Source of the DNA: Paraspadella gotoi
Taxonomy: Eukaryota > Chaetognatha
Direction: 5' to 3'
Length of the DNA stretch: 64,000 nt
Assembly: GCA_051294375.1 (NCBI GenBank)
Contig: CM119267.1
Span: forward strand, 3,097,344 to 3,161,343
The notes under the pieces are model-generated. The model was not told the DNA's origin. It was given only the letters and a program-made list of their open reading frames with translations, and ran no database searches. Both the position numbers and the translations under genes were made by a program. Each line of letters opens with the position of its first letter. Within the stretch, counting starts at the first letter, position 1. This document shows, in pieces, positions 12,387 to 22,468 of the stretch.

Positions 12387-12630
12387 AGCTTGTTTTTTTT
12401 CGCCCGTACTTTTCCATTTCGTTGACAAACGCCGATGAATCGACAAAAACCGATGTTTCGTTTTTAATTGAACGAAATTGGAATAACCAATATAGATTTA
12501 TCCAATCATTTAATAATTAAGCTATATTGATTTTAAAAACTAAGCTATATTAATTTTTTTAAATCAATTTTTTTTTAGTACACAGAAGTTATTTTACATA
12601 AAAAAAAAGTTTTACGACTTTCAACGACGA

Positions 12631-15600
12631 ATGAAAGGGAACCAGATTTCGGGTAACATTCAACTTATAATTTTATCTTATCAGCTCGAACCATCGAAAA
12701 TCGGTGGCCACGCCTCTAAAATCGGGGAGCGCGTCTCGAAAATCGTCGACGCCATCTCGAAGGTGAACGACGCCGCCGACGCCGCTGCTGACGCACCCGA
12801 CGCCGCCGAATACCGCAACTTCGGAGCGACGACGACGATGGCGCCGACGACGAAGACTACGACGCCGACGATCGTTCGTCACGCGACGCAATTTCTTCGC
12901 GATCTCAGTCGAACAAACGACGGAATCATCGCCGACAAGGTCTGTCTGTCCGTCTCTCAATTTCCGTTTATCCTTCCGTCCATGTCCGTCGGTCTGTCTG
13001 TCTCTCTTTATGTCTTTGTCTATTTGTCTCACTCTCGGTCTATTTGTCTTAATTATTCTGTCGATCTGTATTTGACGATTAAAAGAAAAAACCGGTATTA
13101 TGCAAATTAGCTTTGGTACGAGGCTTGTAGAAAACAAATGATCAATCCATGAGTCAACCCTTTTCCCCTTTCAAGGTCGTCCCCGAATTGGATCCAGCTC
13201 AGTTGGCGTTGGGGCGACGCCGCGATCCGACCGCCGGCGTCGGCGCCCCCCGTCGACATACCGGCGCCATCCCTGGCAACATCGAGTGGCCCAAGTCGCT
13301 TCTCTCTTTCGTTCTTCGCGACAAATTGGAAGCATTTTGCGTCGACGCAGTTTTGCAGTTGCTCAACGCCAAGTGTGACCAGTAAGGCGGCCCGATATTC
13401 TTGACTCTTTTGCCATTTTGATATGAATTTCTTTTGTATTTATATACGAAATTGGTATAACGTATAAAACCATTAAGGCAATTAAATATTAGTAAAATTA
13501 GTGAAAAGTTTAATAAATAGTCAAAGAAAATTGTTTTGAAAAAAAATAATTTATTTTTAAGAACAGATACAGTTAGCCCATAAAAAGTTGTGTACCAAAT
13601 TATAATTATTTTAAAAATTTTGAGATGATATGAGAGTATAAACAATAAACAATAAACAACTATAAACATTAAAGAAGTCAGAATAAGCAAGTAAGGTCTG
13701 AAATTCCCGAAGCTGCCATAACGCCCCAGGGTCACCATAGACATCAGGCATTCGCCCCTTGACTCCAAACCTGGAACGGAATAAATTGCATCGGGGTTTA
13801 AGTGTAACGATGGAAACACGATTACGACAGTTGAAATTGGTACAACCAATATAAAAATTATCCTCTCGTTTAATAAATAAGCTATCTTGCCCCTGACTTT
13901 CGACAGGCTTTGGAGGTTTTAAGGCCTCCATCATGACATAGCAGGTCCCTGCAAGCTTTCAATCAAAACTCTCACAGTCTAGTTTGTTCACTCCCACGGT
14001 ACCTTGCTTCCCTATAAATGAAGTGGTATAATATTTTAAAGAATATCTCGATTGTATAAAAGGACCACTCCCTTAAGTATTAATTAATTAAATATTTTAT
14101 TTTTTCCCTCCCCAGTCCTTGTCCCGCGGAAATCATGTCTTACTTGACGAGACTCACAGTCTCCTCCTTTCTCGCCGACGACAATCAACTGGAAGAGTGC
14201 AGGTAAAGTCGAGCAAGCAATCGGGCAAGCAAACGCGCGAGGAAGCGTTCGAGCGACTTGCGATGATATTTTAATTTTCCAGAGCGAAAGAATATCCGCT
14301 ATCGTCGTCAAAGGAGAAAGGGGTGGACCCTGGAACGATTCCCGCCGCCTGTAAGCATTTATTGATTGATTGATTGATTTATTTATTGATTGATGATTAC
14401 ATTTTTTTCTTTACTCTTTTATTCATTTATTCATTTACTTATATATTTATATATTAATATATTCATTGATCGACTGAACGATGCATTTATTTATTTATTA
14501 ATATAAATTAATTTTAAAAATGATTTATTGATTGGTTCGTTCTTCCAGACGAAGCCCAGTTGATCATGCAGCGTCTCTACAATCATCTGATTCACCAGTC
14601 AGCACCGTTGCTGAAAAGCGCCGCCGCCACCGCCGCCGACGCAGCCTCAGACGCTGGCGGCGCCTTCAAGGAGAAGTTGATGTCGCGCGACGCCGCTCAT
14701 CAATATTCCGTCGACGCCCTCCCTCGATTTGATGCCGGAAGAGAAGATAAAGATTCCGAATCGGAGGTTGAAAATCTCAGCGAAGGAATGACTGACCGAC
14801 TGAATTGACTTACTTTTTGACTGATTGACTGACTAATTGATTGAATTGACTTTATTTCTAAGTGACTGACTAACTGACTGACTGAATTGACTTACTTTTT
14901 GACTGATTGACTGACTAATTGATTGAATTGACTTTCTTTCTAAGTGACTGACTAACTGACAGAATGAATTGACTTACTTTTTGACTGACTTACTGAATCA
15001 ACCCTTTTCTTACCGTCTGACTGACTGTATTGCACGTTTTCTTACTGACTGACTGACAGACAAAATGACTTTCTTTCTTTACAACTGACTGACTGACTGC
15101 CTGAATTTATTTTTTTAGAAAAGAAGTCAATTCAGTCAGTCACTGAGTGTCTGACTGATTGCGTGACTGACTTAATAGACTTTCATTCTGACTGACTGAT
15201 TGACTGAACTGACATTCATACTGGCTTTCTAGTTTCTCTCTTAGTGACTGACCCCTTTTTTCCCCACAGGACGACTCCGACGATAATTTGGTGGAAGAAA
15301 CCCGAACGTCCTTAAAATCTTCATCCCCAGTGCCTCCTAGAGTTAATGGTGAGCTCAAATATTAATTAATCTTTTCATTAATTAAATGTTTAATTTTAAT
15401 GAGATTGGTACAACCAATATAAAAATTATCCATTCATTTAATAAAAAACGCTATCTTGTCCCTGACTTTGGACAGGCTTTGGTGGTTTAAGGCCTCCATC
15501 ACACTTACAAGATAATAACATAGCAGGTTTCTGCAAGCTTTCAATCAAGACTCTCTCACAGTCTTATTTATTCACTCCCAGTGAACCTGGCTTCCCTATC

Positions 15601-16281
15601 AATGAAGTGGTATAATATTTCAAAGAATGTTTCAATTGTATGAAATACCACTCCCTTAAGTATTAGATCGAGGAATACTATATTGTACTCCGCACTAGCA
15701 TCAAAATACAAGGAGCTGAATTTTATGAATTGGACAACCAATATAAAAATTATCCATTCATTTAATAAATAAGCTATCTTGTCCCTGACTTTGGACAGGC
15801 TTTGGTGGTTTAAGGCCTCCATCACACTTAGCAAGATAATAACATTAGAGAGAGAGAGAGAGTCAAAGCTCAAAAGGACAAAGACACGTAATTTGCATCT
15901 AATTATATCTCATTTACATCCCATTTACATCTATACAAATTTATCATCTTTTGTTCATGTGATGTCGATTTTAAACTAAATTTTAACGTATTTTTTAGCA
16001 AATTATTAAACAATTTTTCTTTTCAGAAATTTTACCAATTCCACCGTCCAGCCTCGAAGGAACTTGCTATCAGGTTCGTCAGTCGTTCATGACATAAAAC
16101 ATTTCAGTATTTAAATGATTAATAACTAAATTTGAAATTTTTAATCAAGGGATTCGGCCACGCAATCAAAAACACCCGAAGGAAAATGGAAGATCGTCAC
16201 GTGATCGTTCCGGACATAAACGAAGCATTCGGCCTCAACGTAATAATAATAATATTTATAATAATAATTATAATAATGATG

Positions 16282-16358
<77 letters not shown>

Positions 16359-16382
16359 TATAATAATAATTATAATTATAAT

Positions 16383-16472
<90 letters not shown>

Positions 16473-16774
16473 TTACAACCACGTCCGCCAAAACAATGTT
16501 GACTATTTCGACTACTACGACAACAACAACCGACCATAGTAATCAAAGTGTGCCGCATACGACAGATTCCCGGCGGCGGAAGCTTCTTCGCTGTGTTCGA
16601 CGGCCACGGCGGCCACGATGGCGCCGCCTTCGCCTCGGCCCAACTTCCCCGCGCCTTCGCCAATTTCCTCGTGGAATGCTACGATCCTCAGGCAGCCTTC
16701 GCTCACGCCTTTCAAGTTGTGGACAAGGAATTCTGCGTCAAGTGTGGGAGAGAGGTGAGAGAGGGAGGGAAAGG

Positions 16775-16818
<44 letters not shown>

Positions 16819-19800
16819 CAGGGAAAGGAGAGAGAGAGGCAGGGAAGGAGAGAGAGAAAGAGGGTTGTCTTTGCCTAAGTTGTGGACAAAGAATTCTGTG
16901 TCTTATACAAGGAAAGTGTGTGTCTTCCCTCACTCATTTTTTTGTTGTGGACAAGGAACTCTGGGTCATGTTTAGGATGGCGGTGAGAGAGGGGGGAGAG
17001 GAAGGGAGGAAGAGGAGGAGACGGAATAGGAGGAGGAGAGAAGAAGAGGAGGGAGAGGGGGGGAGGAGAGAGGAAGAAAGAGGGATGAGGCATAGCCTGG
17101 AGGCATAGAGAAGAAGCGGACGGGTGAGGGAAAAGAAAAAGAATTGTGAACCCAAAAAATTAATCACACCGCCTGGCGCCTGTTTCTCTTTCGCCAGAAT
17201 CTTCGGTCAGGATCGACAGGCGTCGCCTGTTTCTTGGCGGAGAATTCTCTCTACGTCTCTTGGGTCGGAGATTCTCAGGCGATTCTCCTTCGAGGAGTCC
17301 CAGGCCTTAACGCCGATCCACTGCCGACAACGACGACGACGACGACGACGACGACACCGACGGGGTCAGGGACGGAGGATAAAGAGGCCTCGCGACCCAA
17401 CGGGCACGCGACCGACGACAACGACGCCGTGAGTCAATCATTCAATCAATCGTTCAAGCAATCAGAAAAAAATTTTTTTCTCCAAATATACCACGATTTA
17501 TCAATCATTGACCGTTTGACGATATTCAATCAATAAATAAAAATTCAATCAATCATTCAATCAACCCCATCCAGCCGACCCCCGATCCGCCGTCCGGCTA
17601 CATCCCCGAGCACCAGTGCATCATGCGACCTCATCGTCCCGACCGGGAAGACGAGCGCCGCCGCATCGAGGCCTTGGGCGGCATCGTCATCTGGTTCGGC
17701 ACCTGGAGAGTCAACGGCGCCATCGCCGTCTCGAGATCCATCGGTGAGTTGAGGGGGGTGGGTAGGGGGGGGGGATATGGAAAAAGAACGGGGAGATGGT
17801 CGTCTATGCGAGAGTTTTAAGGCGAGACGAAATATGTCAACTTTACGGTGGATTAAAATCCACCAACCGTTCGTCAGCGCCCATTGGTGCCGGAGGTAAG
17901 TCATTCGCCTTCCGACCCGAAGGTCCGGGGTTCTAGCCCGGTGGTTGTCCTAGCAGTTAAGAGGAACGGGGCGCTTAACCCGCCTGTAAAACGGTGTTAC
18001 AGCCGGATCCGAAGCTCAGGGACTGCTTATATTGAACGGTTCTGTCACTAACACATAACAATGATTACTGTCTCTTCATCTTTTTGTTTATTGAAGCATT
18101 GAGGCGTTTGAATACTTTGTAGACTGGATCTACTGACCTCCTGACCTTCTGACCTCCTGATCTCTTGACCTCCTGACCTCCTGATCTCTTGACCTCCTGA
18201 CCTCCTGATCTCTTGACCTCCTGACCTCCTGATCATCCACCGTCGATCTTCTGTTTCAGCCGCCAGATCCGCGAGTCGCCGCGACTTATGTTTAATGCCT
18301 GTGAATTTTTAAAAAAAAATAAAAATATGAGGATATATTAAATTTTTTGAATAAGAAAGATAATTTGGTTTTTTATTTAATATTTTGATGATAGTAGATG
18401 ATCACAACATAATTTTCTTTCTCTTAGTTTTTGCTAAATTTAGCTAATAAAGTTGAAAAAATATTTCAAAATCTAATTAAATTAAATTTATTTAAAATTT
18501 TCGTGATCTATCTAAAATTTAGAATTGAAAAATAATTTTTTAAATTATTTTTAGTTATAAATATAAAGCCTCCGTTATTACCTATAAAAGATATTTGAAT
18601 TTTTATTTTAATTTCTGTTTTCTCTGGAATATATGTATTGGAACATTATTTATTAAATTTGTACAACCAATATAAAAATTATCCATTCATTTAATAAATA
18701 AGCTATCTTGCCCCTGACTTTGGACAGGCTTTGAGAAATAAATTTACGAAAATATTTTTATAGGTTTTTATTTTTATATTTCAAAAGCTCATATAATTTT
18801 TTTAAAAAATTAATAATTTGATTTATCATAACTTATAAGGTTTGCCCAATTTTATTAGCATTTTATATACATTAAAAATCGTCATTTCCGACAAGAAAGA
18901 TGAAAATATAGAAAAAAATGGTCATCACCATCGAATTCTTCAGATCTTATTACAGTAAAATAATTATGAATGGAATTTAATATCTTAGATTTTGTTATAT
19001 TTGAACGCTCTATTATATATATATTATATATATTATATGGTATGAAATTGGTACAACCAATATAAAAATTATCCATTCATTTAATAAATAAGCTATCTTG
19101 CCCCTGACTTTGGACAGGCTTTGGTGGTTTAAGGCCTCCATCACTCTTACAAGATAATGACATAGCAGGTCCCTGCAAGCTTTCAATCAAGACTCTCTCA
19201 GTCTCGTTTATTCACTCCCAGAGTACCTGGCTTCCCTATCAATGAAGTGGTATATTATAGAACTCATGGAGTATTAATCCTTTCTTTTCGTTGTGGAGAG
19301 TGCTTACTGCTTAGTAAAACAGATTTTGAAATTCAACAACGATTTATTTGAATAACGGACATGTTTCGCTGATGAAGACTTGAAAACAATTACAGAGCTC
19401 ATAGTTTTTAACTTGATCTGACTTACTACGGGCCAAGACGGGAAAGTGAGCGTGAGGGTGTTCACTGATCAGCGTTCACGTTCACGTTGGCGATCGAGTG
19501 ACACTCACCCCGTGAACTGAGCTTGTGACTCGTCTCTCTCACGTCGTTACAACGCGTCCCTTTTCTTTCGTTGCCAGGCGACGTGGAACACAAACCCTTC
19601 GTGAGCGCGGAATGCGACACGCAGAAATATCATCTCGGCCGAGACGACGATCTCTTGATTCTTGGATGCGACGGCCTCTTCGACACTTTGGATCCCATTA
19701 AGATCGCACAGGTCAGTTCCATTAAGACTTTGGGAACATTTTGATGATGTTGACAATGTAATAAACATTTTAGGATGTACTGCTCATCGTACTATTATTA

Positions 19801-20457
19801 GATTCCAAGTAGATTCCCCTCTAACTCTATAACCCCCTTTTTCAGGTGGCGTCGGATCACCTCCGCGGCGAAGGTGGGCGTGGCCCTGGGTCAATTCATC
19901 GTCTCCCGCACAAACTCATCCAAGAGTCGAAGTCGAACGGAAGCAACGACAATATCTCTGCTGTCGTCGTCCCTCTCATTCATCCGAAAAAGAGAAGTGA
20001 GTAGAGAGGAAGGGGGAGAGAGAAGTGAATATAGAGGGAGAGAAGATGAGAAGAGAAGTTAGTAGAGAGGAAGAGGTGGAGAGAGAGGGGAGAGAGAAGT
20101 GAATAGAAAGGGAGAGGAGAAGAGAAGTGAGTAGAGAGGAAGAGGGGGAGAGAGAAGGGAGAGAGAAGTTAACAGAGAAGGAGAGAAGGAAAGTGGAAAG
20201 ATAGGTGAAGTAGATTGGGAAAGTAGATAAGTGAGTAAGATAATAGGAAAGTAGATCTCTAATCTAATCCCTCAACTAATTCATTTAATCCATCTTCTAA
20301 TCCCTCATTCAGTTCTCAATACCAAGTTACAAATTTTTGGCCTCAAATCCGTTTCACATTTTTTATCTTTTTCTCTCAGGCTGGCCTTCGCAAAGAGGAG
20401 TGTCTCTTGTACAGGAAGCGTTTCCCTCCATTACCGCGGAAATATTCAACGAAAAAT

Positions 20458-20500
<43 letters not shown>

Positions 20501-20540
20501 AACGACGACGACGACGACGACAGCGAAGGCCGAACTTTAG
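12631..20540 (+). CDS. PPM1E/F: PP2C-type Ser/Thr phosphatase of the PPM1E/PPM1F (POPX) group
   Basis: Exons: 12685-12939, 13176-13372, 14116-14202, 14283-14350, 14549-14766, 15270-15348, 16027-16073, 16150-16239, 16566-16754, 17198-17428, 17575-17743, 19578-19711, 19846-19996, 20380-20540; total 2076 nt, all junctions in phase, 691 aa. PP2C motifs in order: [93 protein letters not shown]. Metal-binding Asp residues are present. Known: human PPM1E/PPM1F share these runs; they dephosphorylate PAK and CaM kinases, cytosolic or nuclear. The N-terminal half (acidic SESEDDSDDN) resembles the acidic POPX N-terminus. Odd: Thr runs at 17331-17360 and 20457-20522 are coded by ACG repeats. Start uncertain: an in-frame ATG at 12631 exists, but TTTTATCTTATCAG at 12671-12684 looks like an acceptor. 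Confidence 0.9.
13832..14032 (+). repeat. dispersed repeat family A
   Basis: Near-complete copy in the PPM1E/F intron between exons 2 and 3, from GAAATTGGTACAACCAATAT to TGAAGTGGTATAAT. Confidence 0.8.
14811..15250 (+). repeat. degenerate TGAC tandem array in a PPM1E/F intron
   Basis: Repeats of TGACTGACTGAATTGACTTA-like units with drift; fills most of the intron between exons 14549-14766 and 15270-15348. Confidence 0.85.
15411..15617 (+). repeat. dispersed repeat family A
   Basis: Full copy in a PPM1E/F intron, same landmarks as the copy at 7612. It is followed by a truncated copy at 15725-15846. Confidence 0.8.
15725..15846 (+). repeat. dispersed repeat family A, 3'-truncated
   Basis: Contains TTGGACAACCAATATAAAAA through CATCACACTTAGCAAGATAA and then stops at a short GA run. 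Confidence 0.75.
16240..16470 (+). repeat. AAT microsatellite in a PPM1E/F intron
   Basis: About 230 bp of (AAT)n with ATT interruptions, starting at the donor side of the intron after exon 16150-16239. The poly-Ile and poly-Tyr frames across it are not genes. Confidence 0.95.
16765..17100 (+). repeat. GA-rich intron tract
   Basis: (GA)n at about 16778-16816 and impure GAGGAGG purine tracts to 17095, in the PPM1E/F intron after the DGHGG exon. AAGTTGTGGACAAAGAATTCTGTGTC at 16877-16902 repeats the end of that exon (AAGTTGTGGACAAGGAATTCTGCGTC), and a shorter copy lies at 16944, so the exon end has been tandemly copied into the intron. Confidence 0.75.
17845..18070 (+). mobile_element. tRNA-derived SINE, family C
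   Basis: A tRNA-like head, GGTGCCGGAGGTAAGTC ... AAGGTCCGGGGTTCTAGCCC, with a B-box-like GGTTCTAGCC, followed by GGAACGGGGCGCTTAACCCG and CTTATATTGAACGGTTCTGT. A second copy, inverted, is at 45830-46080. Family assignment is inference from the B box and two-copy structure. Confidence 0.65.
18130..18240 (+). repeat. 24-bp minisatellite
   Basis: About four and a half units built from CTGATCTCTTGACCTC and CTGACCTC, in a PPM1E/F intron next to the family C SINE. Confidence 0.85.
18655..18732 (+). repeat. dispersed repeat family A, 5' fragment
   Basis: From GTACAACCAATATAAAAATT to TGACTTTGGACAGGCTTTG, then truncated. Confidence 0.75.
19042..19254 (+). repeat. dispersed repeat family A
   Basis: Full copy in the last long PPM1E/F intron; close to the copies at 7612 and 39344, so a recently active or homogenised family. 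Confidence 0.8.
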
Positions 20541-21632
20541 CTTTTTTTCTTTTTTCTTTTTTTTCTTTTTTTAACGCAATTTTAATACTTCGTAGTTTCT
20601 TCTTTACATTTTTTCTCTTTTTTTTTAAATCAGTCATTTTATTTTATTTTTTTTACAAGAACATTTTTTCTTCATTTTTTTTCTTAATCTTTCGTCAACC
20701 GTAATATATTGGCTTTTTGGAATTTTTTAAAATTAATTCTACATCATTTTTTACAATATTATAATTATTGTTTCTTGGGGAAAACCTCTGTAATTTAAAC
20801 TTTTATTCTTATTTACTTCGTGCTTTTGTTAATACACAATCGAAATTCATTTATGATAAACTAGGATTTAAAATAAATCTTAAATTTACAAGTAGAAAAA
20901 AAAAAGGCTGTGCTGCATGCGAAGCGCGAGATTTTTATTCACGTTATCTACGTTTATGGCGATATATATATTTTTTTTTTCTCTACGATGTGATTAAATA
21001 ATATATTATGGGTTAATTGAATTTTTAAATTTGTATGCATCTTGTTTCTCTGAGATCGAGAAATGGTGAATCGTAAAAAGTCACGAAATACAAAAACCAA
21101 TGGTCGCAGTATTAACTATTATCTTTTTAGTTTTTTTTTTTTTTTTTGTCGTTTCGTTCTGTGCTGATTTTAACTACTTTTTTAAATAGAGTACACATTG
21201 TTTACTTTTAGTTTGTTTATTTTTAACTTTTACGATAAAGTTGTCGATTTTAAGTTAATCATTTCGAAATGTTTATAAGAATTTACGTGTGATAAGAAAA
21301 TTAAATTATTTATTTAAAAAAAGGAACTAGGTTCACTTTGAAAGAAACCCGCGAAGAAACTGATAAGATAAGGTTTTCGAGTCTCTAAAATTTCGAGCAT
21401 TAAAAAATAATGGACGACAAATCAATAATACATAATACATAATTAATTAATTCAAATGATAAATCGTTAACCGAGTACCAAGATTTGATCGCCTTAGCAT
21501 TCATCATATCTAAAATTGATTATACATTAGAATTTAAATACTAGACCACTTTCGTTTGTCACAAATATTGATCAATAGACCAGAAAACGTCGTCAGAGGA
21601 CGCCACCTAGGTATCCCTTCACGACGTCTTCC
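20541..21632. other. 3' flank of PPM1E/F, probable 3' UTR
   Basis: AT-rich with T homopolymers; AATAAA at 20872-20877 could be the poly(A) signal. No exon seen between the PPM1E/F stop and the minus-strand exon ending at 21633. Confidence 0.45.
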
Positions 21633-22322
21633 TTAGAGGCAGGAGTAAACAATGGCGCCGACCCGGAATCCAAAATGGACGAGCAGCGTCCAGAGGCAGA
21701 AGTTGGAGTAGCACTGCGCTGCGGCGTCTCTGCCAGCGTGGGCCGCGGCGACTGCGTTGACGGCTGCGGCGACACCGAGCGGCGAAAGAGGAAAGACGAC
21801 GAGGCCGTCGACGGCGCCGCTGAAGAAAACGAGCGCGCAGAGAGAAAAGACGAGACCGGAACTCGTCAACGCCAGAATCCACGCGGCGCTGTTGGACGGA
21901 GTCGTGTGTACAGCGGCGCCGACGGTCGTTCGGTCGGGCGGCGTCGAACGCTCGGCGTCACAAAGATCTGGATCCACGTCGTCTGTGATATTGAGACACA
22001 AAATGACCGAAATTGATTAACATCACGATATTTCATTTCTTTTCTTTTCTTTTCTTTTCTTTTCTTTTCTTTTCTTTTCTTTTCTTTTCTTTTCCCTTTT
22101 TTTTATTTTCTTTTTTCTATTCTTTTTTTCCTCTTTTTTCTTTTCTTTTTTTCTTTTCTTCTTTTCTTTTCTTTAGATCATCACCCGTTACTTACCCTCA
22201 ACTCGACTCCGGTTTCTCTCCGATCGAGTGACGAAACAGACGACGATGGCGACGACGATGATAGCGACGACGACTTGGACGAGGTTGTCCGCGTTGAAGC
22301 AGGTGTGGCCGCGGACGAGGAT
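21633..22322 (-). CDS. multi-pass membrane protein, last two exons
   Basis: Exon 22322-22196 (acceptor CCTCTCCACAG, donor GTAAGT) encodes ILVRGHTCFNADN then a hydrophobic helix LVQVVVAIIVVAIVVCF and a basic stop-transfer TRSERNRSR. It joins in phase 1 to exon 21982-21633, which encodes three more hydrophobic stretches (AAWILALTSSGLVFSLCALVFF cut here as AAWILALTSSG..LVFF; LSPLGVAAAVNAVAAAHA; LWTLLVHFGFRVGAIVYSCL) and a TAA stop. I do not recognise the family. Both exons use the GC-rich third positions typical of real exons here. The upstream part may be exon 26878-26594, whose phase 0 end fits, in which case the XK-like gene lies inside its intron. Confidence 0.55.
22025..22178 (+). repeat. 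TTTTC microsatellite
   Basis: (TTTTC)n about 60 bp pure and then impure T/C to 22175, in the intron between the two membrane-protein exons. Confidence 0.9.
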
Positions 22323-22468
22323 CTGTGGAGAGGTGAGTCGTTGAAGGAGTTTATTAGATATATTACGCTCTTAGCTTGTGTTATGTAATTTAAATAACTT
22401 TCATTTAAATAAAAAATGTACAATTATAAGTTATAAAGATATAAAGGATATATATTTTTTTAATTATT

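Noticed and set aside
13199-13849. 216-aa minus-strand frame
   Set aside because: Antisense to a PPM1E/F exon and the following intron; no homology and poor composition.
16132-16539. Frame with poly-Ile
   Set aside because: Only the first 30 codons are a real PPM1E/F exon; the rest is the AAT microsatellite in the intron.
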